From Methanobrevibacter sp. (GTDB taxonomy: Archaea > Methanobacteriota > Methanobacteria > Methanobacteriales > Methanobacteriaceae), in assembly GCA_009777005.1 (NCBI GenBank), contig WRMT01000201.1:1-5791 (forward strand): a DNA stretch of 5,791 bases, written 5' to 3'. The translations under genes were made by a program, and so were the position numbers. Of the stretch, positions 1 through 4,714 are shown one piece after another. The first letter of the stretch is position 1. Every line of letters starts with the position of its first letter. Under the pieces are notes generated by a model. It saw only the letters and a list, made by a program, of their open reading frames with translations. It had not been told where the DNA came from and searched no databases.

Positions 1-382
1 TAAATATAGAAACAATTTTCATCTCATAAACTAATTTTTTTATAATACAAAATAGTATTTATTAAAAAATAATTTATATTTATTATAAAATAATCTTATT
101 AAAAAAATTATCTATAAAATATATATGTAATGTTAATAATTAGGAGATAATAAACATTAAATAATATAAAAGCTATGATTTAATAAATTATTAATTTAAA
201 ACATTATTTATCTATAATTTAAATAATATTTAATATACAATTTTATATAATTTATATATTTTAAAGGGTTTATATTTATTATAGGTCCTATCAAATTTAT
301 AACTCTTATTAAGTAAAAATAATAATCAAAATAGTTTAATAATTAAACTAAAGGTATCATATAATTTATCAAGGCAAAAATA
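1..382. other. Gene-free AT-rich upstream region
   Basis: This stretch is almost entirely A and T and is rich in stop codons in all frames. I see no coding frame and no tRNA, rRNA or CRISPR structure. An AGGAGA string at 143-148 looks like a ribosome binding site, but no start codon with an open frame follows it. Several TATA-like strings lie around 241-262 and could serve RaSEA from a distance; none stands out enough to call. A small inverted repeat, ATAGG-T-CCTAT, sits at 281-291, and a stronger palindrome at 332-350 is listed separately. An in-frame TAA at 362-364 rules out an upstream extension of the next gene. Confidence 0.6.
332..350. repeat. 9-bp-arm palindrome upstream of RaSEA
   Basis: TAGTTTAAT (332-340), one central A, then ATTAAACTA (342-350) form a perfect inverted repeat with 9-bp arms. 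It ends 32 bp before the RaSEA start codon. Arm length, near-zero spacing and position fit a dimeric-regulator operator. A tight one-base loop makes an RNA hairpin less natural than a DNA-binding site. In DNA this AT-rich some palindromes arise by chance, so the operator role is inference only. Confidence 0.4.
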
Positions 383-1486
383 ATGGAAATTAGGAAACTC
401 ACAAAAGAAACAAGAGATAAATCTATTTCTAAGCAAAAGAAAAGAAAACCTGAAGAATTAGCTACTAGTTGGTTTCAAGATGATCTTCTATACAAAGGAC
501 AGGGAAAAAGTATTTTTGTTATTCTTCCAACACCTGGTTGTTCCTGGGCATTGGGAGAAAGTGGAGGGTGCACGATGTGTAGCTACATAGCTGACTGCAC
601 TTTAGAACCAATTAGCTCTGAAAAAATAGTGGAGTTATTCAAAAGAGAAATAGCTAAGTACACGGAAGAAATTAAATTAGAAGCAAATAATCCAAATCCC
701 CTACCAATAGCTATTAAAATTTTTGCATCTGGAAGTTTTTTAAATCCACAAGAAGTTCCAAGGGATGCAAGAAATGAAATTTTACAGATAATAGCTCATA
801 TGGATGAAATAAGAGAAATTATTGTGGAATCTCGACCAGAATATGTAAAATCAAAAACTTTAAAAGAAGTATTTTCTATTATTGGAGACAAATTATTTGA
901 GATAAGTATAGGTTTAGAATCTGAGGATGATTTTATAAGAGAAGAGAAGATAAATAAAGGTTTTAGCAAATATGACTTTGAATTAGCTATTTCAAAAATA
1001 GCTAATTTAAAAAATAGCTATAATATTAAATCTAAGGCTTATATCTTAGTAAAACCTATTTTAACTTCGGAAAAAGAAGCTATTGATGATGCTATTAACA
1101 CTGCTAAATACTGTGAAAGTGTTGGAGTGGATAGAGTTTCATTTTGTCCAGCTACTATTCACAAAGGAACATTAATAGAAAGATTTTGGAGAAAAGGAGC
1201 CTACATTCTACCATGGATATGGAGTACAATTGAAATTATTAATGAAGTTAGAAAAAGTGTAGCTATTCCTTCATTTATGGACACTTCAGGGTTTGGCTCA
1301 AGAAGGGGACCATATAACTGTAAAAAGTGTAATAAGGATCTTAAACATAGAATTATTAAATCTAATCTAAATCAAAGCTTAATTGAAGAGGTGGATTGCA
1401 AGTGTAAAAATCAGTGGATAGGTGAAGTTAAATTTTCACACTTGAATAAATCAAAAACACCTATAAAACATCTTCCATTAATATGA
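383..1486 (+). CDS. raSEA: Archaeosine biosynthesis radical SAM protein RaSEA (archaeosine synthase beta subunit)
   Basis: This 367-residue protein matches the archaeal radical-SAM family that works with ArcS. In that pathway ArcTGT inserts preQ0 at position 15 of the tRNA D-loop, ArcS attaches lysine, and RaSEA splits the lysine adduct by radical chemistry to leave archaeosine. The cluster-binding cysteines are visible as Cx9Cx2C (C53, C63, C66), the Elp3-like spacing used by this family. FASGSF at 114-119 fits the SAM-contacting strand. A C-terminal pair, CKKC (313-316) and CKC (339-341), looks like a zinc or nucleic-acid-binding knuckle. The N-terminus is lysine/arginine-rich. The ATG at 383 is the only possible start after an in-frame TAA at 362, and AAGG at 371-374 is a modest ribosome binding site. 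The TGA stop overlaps an ATG that opens the downstream tandem repeats (ATGA). No arcS or tgtA gene is present in this window. The family assignment is confident; the symbol follows the name in use for this protein. Confidence 0.88.
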   Translation: MEIRKLTKETRDKSISKQKKRKPEELATSWFQDDLLYKGQGKSIFVILPTPGCSWALGESGGCTMCSYIADCTLEPISSEKIVELFKREIAKYTEEIKLEANNPNPLPIAIKIFASGSFLNPQEVPRDARNEILQIIAHMDEIREIIVESRPEYVKSKTLKEVFSIIGDKLFEISIGLESEDDFIREEKINKGFSKYDFELAISKIANLKNSYNIKSKAYILVKPILTSEKEAIDDAINTAKYCESVGVDRVSFCPATIHKGTLIERFWRKGAYILPWIWSTIEIINEVRKSVAIPSFMDTSGFGSRRGPYNCKKCNKDLKHRIIKSNLNQSLIEEVDCKCKNQWIGEVKFSHLNKSKTPIKHLPLI

Positions 1487-1637
1487 AAATAGCTGTTTTA
1501 ATTTAGTAAACATAAAGAACAATTGTTAAATGGATGAAAGTAGCTGTTTTAATTTATTAAAAACAGGACAATTATTATTTAAAAGATGAAAGTAGCTGTT
1601 TTCATTTATTAAAAACAGGAGAATAATTATTTAAAAG
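1483..1637 (+). repeat. Three tandem 51-52 bp repeats, each opening with ATG-AAA
   Basis: Units begin at 1483, 1534 and 1586; a fourth start at 1638 shares only the first eight bases with unit 1. Units 2 and 3 differ at about 3 of 52 positions by hand alignment. Unit 1 agrees with unit 2 at 21 of the first 22 bases after its leading A, then drifts. Units 2 and 3 each contain an inverted repeat CTGTTTT / AAAACAG (1544-1550 with 1560-1566; 1596-1602 with 1612-1618) with a 9-nt loop. In unit 1 it has decayed to TGTTT / AAACA. The A/C difference between units 2 and 3 lies in the loop, so the stem is kept. The units are contiguous, with no unique spacers, so this is not a CRISPR array. The array could be a mini-satellite, a 3'-end structure for the RaSEA transcript, or duplicated gene-start debris. 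Confidence 0.85.
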
Positions 1638-1703
1638 ATGAAAATCATGTGTAAAACTAATTTTAATGATAAACCATATTTAATGACGAAAATAGTTATC
1701 TAA
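1638..1703 (+). other. Possible 21-codon micro-ORF after the repeat array
   Basis: The last, truncated repeat start opens a frame of 21 codons (begins MKIMCKTNF, ends TKIVI) before a TAA. There is no clear ribosome binding site and I recognise no family. It is listed because it starts at exactly the same repeat position as the micro-ORFs of units 1-3 (MKIAVLI, MKVAVLIY, MKVAVFIY). In such AT-rich DNA a frame this short is weak evidence for a gene. The rest of the spacer to 1807 holds TATA-like strings (for example 1722-1732 and 1762-1769) that could drive the next gene; I cannot choose between them. Confidence 0.15.
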
Positions 1704-1807
1704 ATAATTTTATTAATGTTCATTAATATATGATTGTAGGCAAAAAGAATAAATAAATAGAATTATAGAATATTAACAAATATGGTTTTATATTATGGAG
1801 GTTTTTT

Positions 1808-2290
1808 ATGAAAAAGTCAGTGATAAGTATTTTAGCAATAATATTAGGTTTATTGATACTAATTTTTCCAATGATTGGAGTGATAGGTGCTGAAGCTATT
1901 ATAGGGGTTGCAGTACTTTTGATATCGATTTTTTTACTAGTAAGTGGAATTTCAGAAATAGATTATAGTCCTACAAAAAGTATAATTACAGTAATTCTGG
2001 GAGTTATAATACTCATTTTAAGTTTGATTATTTTGTTCAATCCAGACATATTCTCATTTTTAGCAGCTATGACGATTTTCCTAGCAGGAATTCTTTTAAT
2101 AATCATTGGACTAATAACACTTATTGGGAACAGAGATAATAAATTTGGATTTTGGTCTGGAGTTATTGCAGTAGTATTAGGCGTCATATACATAATTTTA
2201 GGAACTTATGCTAAAGAACCAATAGTTTTAGGATCATTAATTGGAATTTGGTTAGTATTTACTGGAATACTTCGAATAGTAGATAATTAA
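1808..2290 (+). CDS. DUF308/HdeD-like six-helix membrane protein
   Basis: This 160-residue protein is almost wholly hydrophobic, with six predicted membrane helices at roughly residues 4-24, 29-49, 58-77, 82-106, 116-134 and 138-157. The sequence reads as three similar two-helix hairpins. Each first helix carries a related core (LGLLILIFP, LGVIILILSLIILFNP, LGVIYIILG), and each second helix ends in a glycine-containing stretch (VSGISEI, IIGLITLI, FTGILRIV). Three tandem hairpins are typical of the DUF308/HdeD family, whose E. coli member HdeD is linked to acid resistance; the archaeal role is unknown. No signal peptide or catalytic residue is visible, and short charged loops (IDYSPTKS, GNRDNKFG) separate the hairpins. 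A strong GGAGG at 1797-1801, six bases before the ATG, fixes the start. It stands alone between spacers of about 320 and 290 bp, so it is probably transcribed singly. Confidence 0.8.
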   Translation: MKKSVISILAIILGLLILIFPMIGVIGAEAIIGVAVLLISIFLLVSGISEIDYSPTKSIITVILGVIILILSLIILFNPDIFSFLAAMTIFLAGILLIIIGLITLIGNRDNKFGFWSGVIAVVLGVIYIILGTYAKEPIVLGSLIGIWLVFTGILRIVDN

Positions 2291-2325
2291 ATCATTTAAT
2301 TTTTTATTTATAACTATGCCAAAAT

Positions 2326-2370
2326 GTTTTTTAGCTGTGGGAAATCTTTGATTTCACTATGTTAAAAAAC
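2326..2370 (+). other. 45-nt composite hairpin downstream of the DUF308 gene
   Basis: An outer perfect 8-bp stem, GTTTTTTA (2326-2333) with TAAAAAAC (2363-2370), encloses an inner perfect 6-bp stem, GAAATC (2341-2346) with GATTTC (2350-2355), closed by a TTT loop. Seven bases on each side between the stems (2334-2340 and 2356-2362) can pair only partly. The element begins 36 bp after the DUF308 stop and lies in a patch that is clearly richer in G and C than the spacer around it. It may be a 3'-UTR fold, part of a termination or processing region, or a small RNA. The same bases could also be remnant coding DNA on the minus strand. Confidence 0.4.
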
Positions 2371-2425
2371 TTACTTTTCTAAATTTTCAAAAGAATCTAA
2401 ATCCATAAAATTCTTTTTTAAATAA

Positions 2426-2433
2426 TTTTTTTT
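2426..2433 (+). terminator. Candidate oligo-T terminator for the DUF308 transcript
   Basis: A run of eight T lies in a longer T-rich tract (about 2411-2440), downstream of the 2326-2370 hairpin. Archaeal termination commonly occurs at oligo-T on the non-template strand without needing a hairpin. A shorter T6 run near 2300 is an alternative that would exclude the hairpin from the transcript. The surrounding DNA is so T-rich that the exact site cannot be settled from sequence. Confidence 0.3.
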
Positions 2434-2439
2434 AATTTT

Positions 2440-2476
2440 TATATTGTTATTTTATTAGAATATATTGTTATTTTAT
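2440..2476. repeat. Exact 16-bp direct repeat, period 21
   Basis: TATATTGTTATTTTAT occurs at 2440-2455 and again at 2461-2476, separated by five bases. It lies about 105 bp upstream of the nucleotidyltransferase start codon, in the likely promoter region. Its match length exceeds what I would expect from composition alone at this spacing. It may be a replication-slippage duplication or a pair of binding sites. Confidence 0.5.
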
Positions 2477-2569
2477 AATTATTTTTTTATTTAATAAAAT
2501 ATTCATTACTTTTTCGTGATTTACAATACGTATATTATTATTTTATTTAAAATAAAAGTTTTAAAATTT

Positions 2570-2575
2570 AAAGGT
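2570..2575 (+). promoter_or_regulatory. Ribosome binding site that sets the nucleotidyltransferase start
   Basis: AAAGGT at 2570-2575 ends six bases before the ATG at 2582 and matches the archaeal anti-Shine-Dalgarno core. The frame stays open upstream to a GTG at 2516, but that start has no ribosome binding site and would add 22 residues (begins MIYNTYIIIL) encoded by spacer-like AT-rich DNA. This supports 2582. Confidence 0.6.
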
Positions 2576-2581
2576 CAGATA

Positions 2582-3889
2582 ATGATTGGAATAAGTGCTG
2601 ATTTTGATCCTGTACACCTTGGACATGTGAAATTAATTGAAAAAGGGAAAGAAATAGCTAATGAAACTGGAGATCCAGTAGCAATATACTTAAACAAAGG
2701 TTTTAGTGCGAATCATGACTCTTTTTTTCTAAATTATGATGCACGGAAAAAAATGGCACTTAAAGCAGGTGCAGATAAAGTAATAGCTATTGAAGGTCTT
2801 CATCATCGCCTTACACTATCATACTCAGTTCCAATTAGAATAGCTATGATGATAGAAGATGGGGTGACAGATTATGTTGATGCAAGTAATGTTAAAACTC
2901 AAAAAATCATTAACTATGCAAAAAAGTTCGTTAATGAAGGAATATTCGTTGGAATTCCTCGAAATCTTCCAAATCGCAATGTTATAAGATGGTTTGCTGT
3001 TAATGAATTTTTAAAAGGAAAATATGGGAAAAACATGAAATTCCATATTATTCCAGAGTTAGAATCTAATGGGAAAATTTCAGGAAGAGAAATTAGAAGG
3101 TCTATTGTTGAAAATAATATGGAAATTCCAGAAAATATTAAGGAGCTACTTCCAAAAACCACGATTAAAATATTAGCTGACGAGATAAAAAAAGGAAATG
3201 TTGGGGAAAATCGAAATTGGAAAGATATTTTTAAAAGAATGAATAGCTGTTCTCGAGTAAATCTGAATAAAATAGCTTATCTAAATGGAAATGCAATAAA
3301 TGAAATAGTTAAAGGAAGAATTTATAGGGATACAGAATCAGTTTGGGCAACATTTAGAAGAGGAGGATATGGACCAGTTTTAACACGTTTAGCTATAAGT
3401 GCAATTGAAGAGGAAGTTACAAAAAGTGAAGTTTTTTCATTAATGAGAAGCTATGAAGAAAAAGGACTTGTTCCTCCTGAGCAAAGTGTGGATAAACTTA
3501 TTGAAAGATCGTGGTATGTAGCTGGACAATGTGAAAAAGGAATATCAGCAAGTGAAGCTAATGAAAAATTTAGAGGAGGGAAAATAGCTATTGATAAAAT
3601 TCCATTATCTATTGATGCAGGGTTAAACCTTACAAAATTTGAAACTAAGCTCTTAAATAAAAAAATAGATAATTGTGAGAAATTAATCCCTGAGCTATAT
3701 ATTGATAAAGATGGGAGGATTTCTTGTGAAATTCGAGTGGACAAGAAGAAGATAAAAACTAATTTAAAACTTCCTTCTTATGAAGTTACATATCTTAGAT
3801 ATATTATGGATTCTCAATTTATTCCTACTACAGCTATTATTATAAAAACAGAAAGAGGAATAAGAATAAGAATTTTTATAAGTACCTAA
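2582..3889 (+). CDS. HIGH-motif nucleotidyltransferase, TmcAL-like
   Basis: This 435-residue protein opens directly on a nucleotidyltransferase core: strand MIGISADFDP, then HLGH at residues 12-15, the HxGH nucleotide-binding motif. ISGREIR at 166-172 matches the second conserved motif of this superfamily, which binds the triphosphate. Between them, ARKKMALKAGADKVI (54-68) resembles the tRNA(Met) cytidine acetate ligase (TmcAL/COG1323) pattern of R..MAL..GAD followed by a hydrophobic strand. Overall length is also close to TmcAL (about 400). Residues from about 190 to 435 form a long C-terminal part I cannot assign, with a striking basic/aromatic stretch around 247-269 (RIYRD, WATFRRGGYGP). 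The likely chemistry is adenylyl transfer from ATP to an unknown substrate, possibly in tRNA modification. Archaea acetylate C34 of tRNA(Met) with TmcA instead, so an identical role is not assured. The gene stands alone on the plus strand and is convergent with the next gene. Superfamily is fairly certain; substrate is unknown. Confidence 0.65.
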   Translation: MIGISADFDPVHLGHVKLIEKGKEIANETGDPVAIYLNKGFSANHDSFFLNYDARKKMALKAGADKVIAIEGLHHRLTLSYSVPIRIAMMIEDGVTDYVDASNVKTQKIINYAKKFVNEGIFVGIPRNLPNRNVIRWFAVNEFLKGKYGKNMKFHIIPELESNGKISGREIRRSIVENNMEIPENIKELLPKTTIKILADEIKKGNVGENRNWKDIFKRMNSCSRVNLNKIAYLNGNAINEIVKGRIYRDTESVWATFRRGGYGPVLTRLAISAIEEEVTKSEVFSLMRSYEEKGLVPPEQSVDKLIERSWYVAGQCEKGISASEANEKFRGGKIAIDKIPLSIDAGLNLTKFETKLLNKKIDNCEKLIPELYIDKDGRISCEIRVDKKKIKTNLKLPSYEVTYLRYIMDSQFIPTTAIIIKTERGIRIRIFIST

Positions 3890-3907
3890 AACATGTATCG
3901 AATGGTG

Positions 3908-3923
3908 AATCTATAGATTTTTT
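3908..3923 (+). terminator. Palindrome plus T-tract in the convergent 3' gap
   Basis: The perfect palindrome AATCTATAGATT (3908-3919) merges into a T run ending at 3923. It lies 19 bp after the nucleotidyltransferase stop and just before the end of the convergent minus-strand gene. The stem is short and weak, so the T run probably matters more. On the minus strand the palindrome is not followed by T, so it serves the plus transcript best. The whole convergent gap is only 44 bp. Confidence 0.4.
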
Positions 3924-3933
3924 AATAAATCAG

Positions 3934-4353
3934 TTAATTATCTCTAATATTTAATATAGTTTTTATATCTTCTAAATCTTCTTTATTTCTTACTTCTATT
4001 AAAACACTTGTTCCTTCTGCATATACTTTCCCTTGTTTGATAAGTTCTTTAGTATTATCTGAGACATCATCTAAATCTAAAACTATTTTTGAAACCTTTA
4101 CACTCATATTGATATTTACTAGAAAATAATCATCATTTGGTGAGATAAATACTAAATTCCTCTTTTTATTTGAAATTCTAAGAGTCCAACCTGCGTTCTT
4201 ACTATAAAATTTCCATTCCTTATTCAATGAACCATATTCACTTTTTAAATAAGATATCAATTTATTAAATGTATCTAAACTACTTTTCAAAACACCTTCC
4301 AAATCTTCATCATTTGGAATAATTTCTTTAATATCAAAAATACTTGTTGCCAT
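3934..4353 (-). CDS. DUF3788-family protein
   Basis: This 139-residue soluble protein matches the small DUF3788 family, whose members are usually about this long. Family-like features are a central aromatic segment EWKFYSKNAGWTLRI (46-60), a basic turn KKR (63-65), and a strand pair FISPNDDYFLV (69-79), followed by a charged C-terminal region ending in a short helix with EDLEDI (125-130). The biochemical function is unknown. There is no signal peptide or membrane segment. I place the start at the ATG at 4353: a strong AAGAGGT lies seven bases upstream, and the in-frame GTG three codons earlier (4362) is embedded in that ribosome binding site, so it is unlikely to be the start. A TATA box at 4391-4398 gives it its own promoter with a very short leader. 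It ends 44 bp from the convergent nucleotidyltransferase gene. Confidence 0.72.
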   Translation of the reverse strand: MATSIFDIKEIIPNDEDLEGVLKSSLDTFNKLISYLKSEYGSLNKEWKFYSKNAGWTLRISNKKRNLVFISPNDDYFLVNINMSVKVSKIVLDLDDVSDNTKELIKQGKVYAEGTSVLIEVRNKEDLEDIKTILNIRDN

Positions 4354-4360
4354 AACAATC

Positions 4361-4367
4361 ACCTCTT
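4361..4367 (-). promoter_or_regulatory. Ribosome binding site that sets the DUF3788 start
   Basis: Read on the minus strand, AAGAGGT is followed by GATTGTT and then ATG at 4353, a seven-base spacing. The GTG at 4362-4360 overlaps this site and is better read as part of it than as a start codon. Confidence 0.75.
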
Positions 4368-4390
4368 AATTATCTACTATAAAATTAACT

Positions 4391-4398
4391 TATATAAA
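4391..4398 (-). promoter_or_regulatory. TATA box for the DUF3788 gene
   Basis: On the minus strand this reads TTTATATA, a near-ideal methanogen box A, preceded by an A-rich stretch that could be the TFB recognition element. About 25 bases downstream puts the transcription start near 4368-4370. That gives a leader of roughly 15 nt that just includes the ribosome binding site at 4361-4367. The geometry fits an archaeal promoter well. Confidence 0.6.
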
Positions 4399-4714
4399 TT
4401 TATCTTGTTTTTTAATTTTTTTACTCTTTTTTATTGAATAAATTTTTTTGATTTAGAAAAATAATATTAATTAATCATTTAAATGAAAAATTAAAAAATT
4501 ATATATAATATTTATAAATTTTAGTCATGAAAATAAGGATTTTACTTTCATTATTTGATATTCCATAATCATTTAATAGTTTATGATTTTCATTTTTTCT
4601 TTTGATAGATATTGAATATTTTTAAATAGAATTTTGATAATAAGCGAAGAAATAATTAATATTGTAAAAATTTAATTATTAAAAGAAGAAATAATTAATA
4701 ATTAAAATAAATAA
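4399..4714. other. AT-rich spacer between two minus-strand genes
   Basis: This spacer holds the putative 3' end of the oxidoreductase transcript (repeat pair at 4646-4700) and is otherwise without a supported gene. A 13-codon frame on the plus strand at 4527 (begins MKIRILLSLF) and a start-less open frame of about 40 codons on the minus strand (about 4505-4625, containing HKLLNDYGISNNESK) are visible. Neither has a ribosome binding site. The second could be a decayed gene fragment. Its length and two T-rich segments argue that the two minus-strand genes are transcribed separately. Confidence 0.5.
4646..4700 (-). terminator. Duplicated pyrimidine tract and hairpin at the oxidoreductase 3' end
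   Basis: GAAGAAATAATTAATA occurs exactly twice on the plus strand, at 4646-4661 and 4685-4700. On the transcribed minus strand each copy reads TATTAATTATTTCTTC, and the copy nearer the gene runs on into TTTT. The near copy begins 14 bp after the oxidoreductase stop. Between and overlapping the copies, 4651-4659 and 4672-4680 are a perfect 9-bp inverted repeat with a 12-nt loop, all A/T. T-rich pyrimidine tracts are the usual archaeal termination signal, so this looks like a tandem terminator. That reading is inference. Confidence 0.4.

Noticed and set aside
143..170. Gene start after the AGGAGA string
   Set aside because: No suitable start codon or open frame follows.
1483..1637. CRISPR array
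   Set aside because: The 51-52 bp units are contiguous, with no unique spacers and no cas genes nearby.
1671..1788. Miniature transposable element bounded by AAACCATATTT / AAATATGGTTT (1671-1681 and 1778-1788)
   Set aside because: The 11-bp inverted repeat is exact, but no target-site duplication flanks it, and matches of this length at this distance are expected by chance in such AT-rich DNA.
1963..2193. Open frame on the minus strand inside the DUF308 gene
   Set aside because: It is antisense to a clear six-helix membrane protein, has no ribosome binding site of its own, and shows no recognisable domain.
2516..2581. GTG-initiated extension of the nucleotidyltransferase
   Set aside because: It has no ribosome binding site, is spacer-like AT-rich sequence, and would precede the usual first strand of the fold; the ATG at 2582 has a good site.
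2914..3162. Open frame on the minus strand inside the nucleotidyltransferase gene
   Set aside because: It is antisense to the conserved ISGREIR-containing segment and has no independent coding support.
3451..3744. Second minus-strand open frame inside the nucleotidyltransferase gene
   Set aside because: It is a shadow of the plus-strand gene, with serine/leucine-rich composition typical of antisense translation.
4527..4568. Thirteen-codon plus-strand ORF beginning MKIRILLSLF
   Set aside because: It is very short, has no ribosome binding site and no sign of conservation. It shares only the common ATG-AAA-AT opening with the repeat units.
4505..4625. Minus-strand open frame of about 40 codons containing HKLLNDYGISNNESK
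   Set aside because: It has no start codon near its upstream end and no ribosome binding site. It looks somewhat protein-like, but an open frame of this size can occur by chance.
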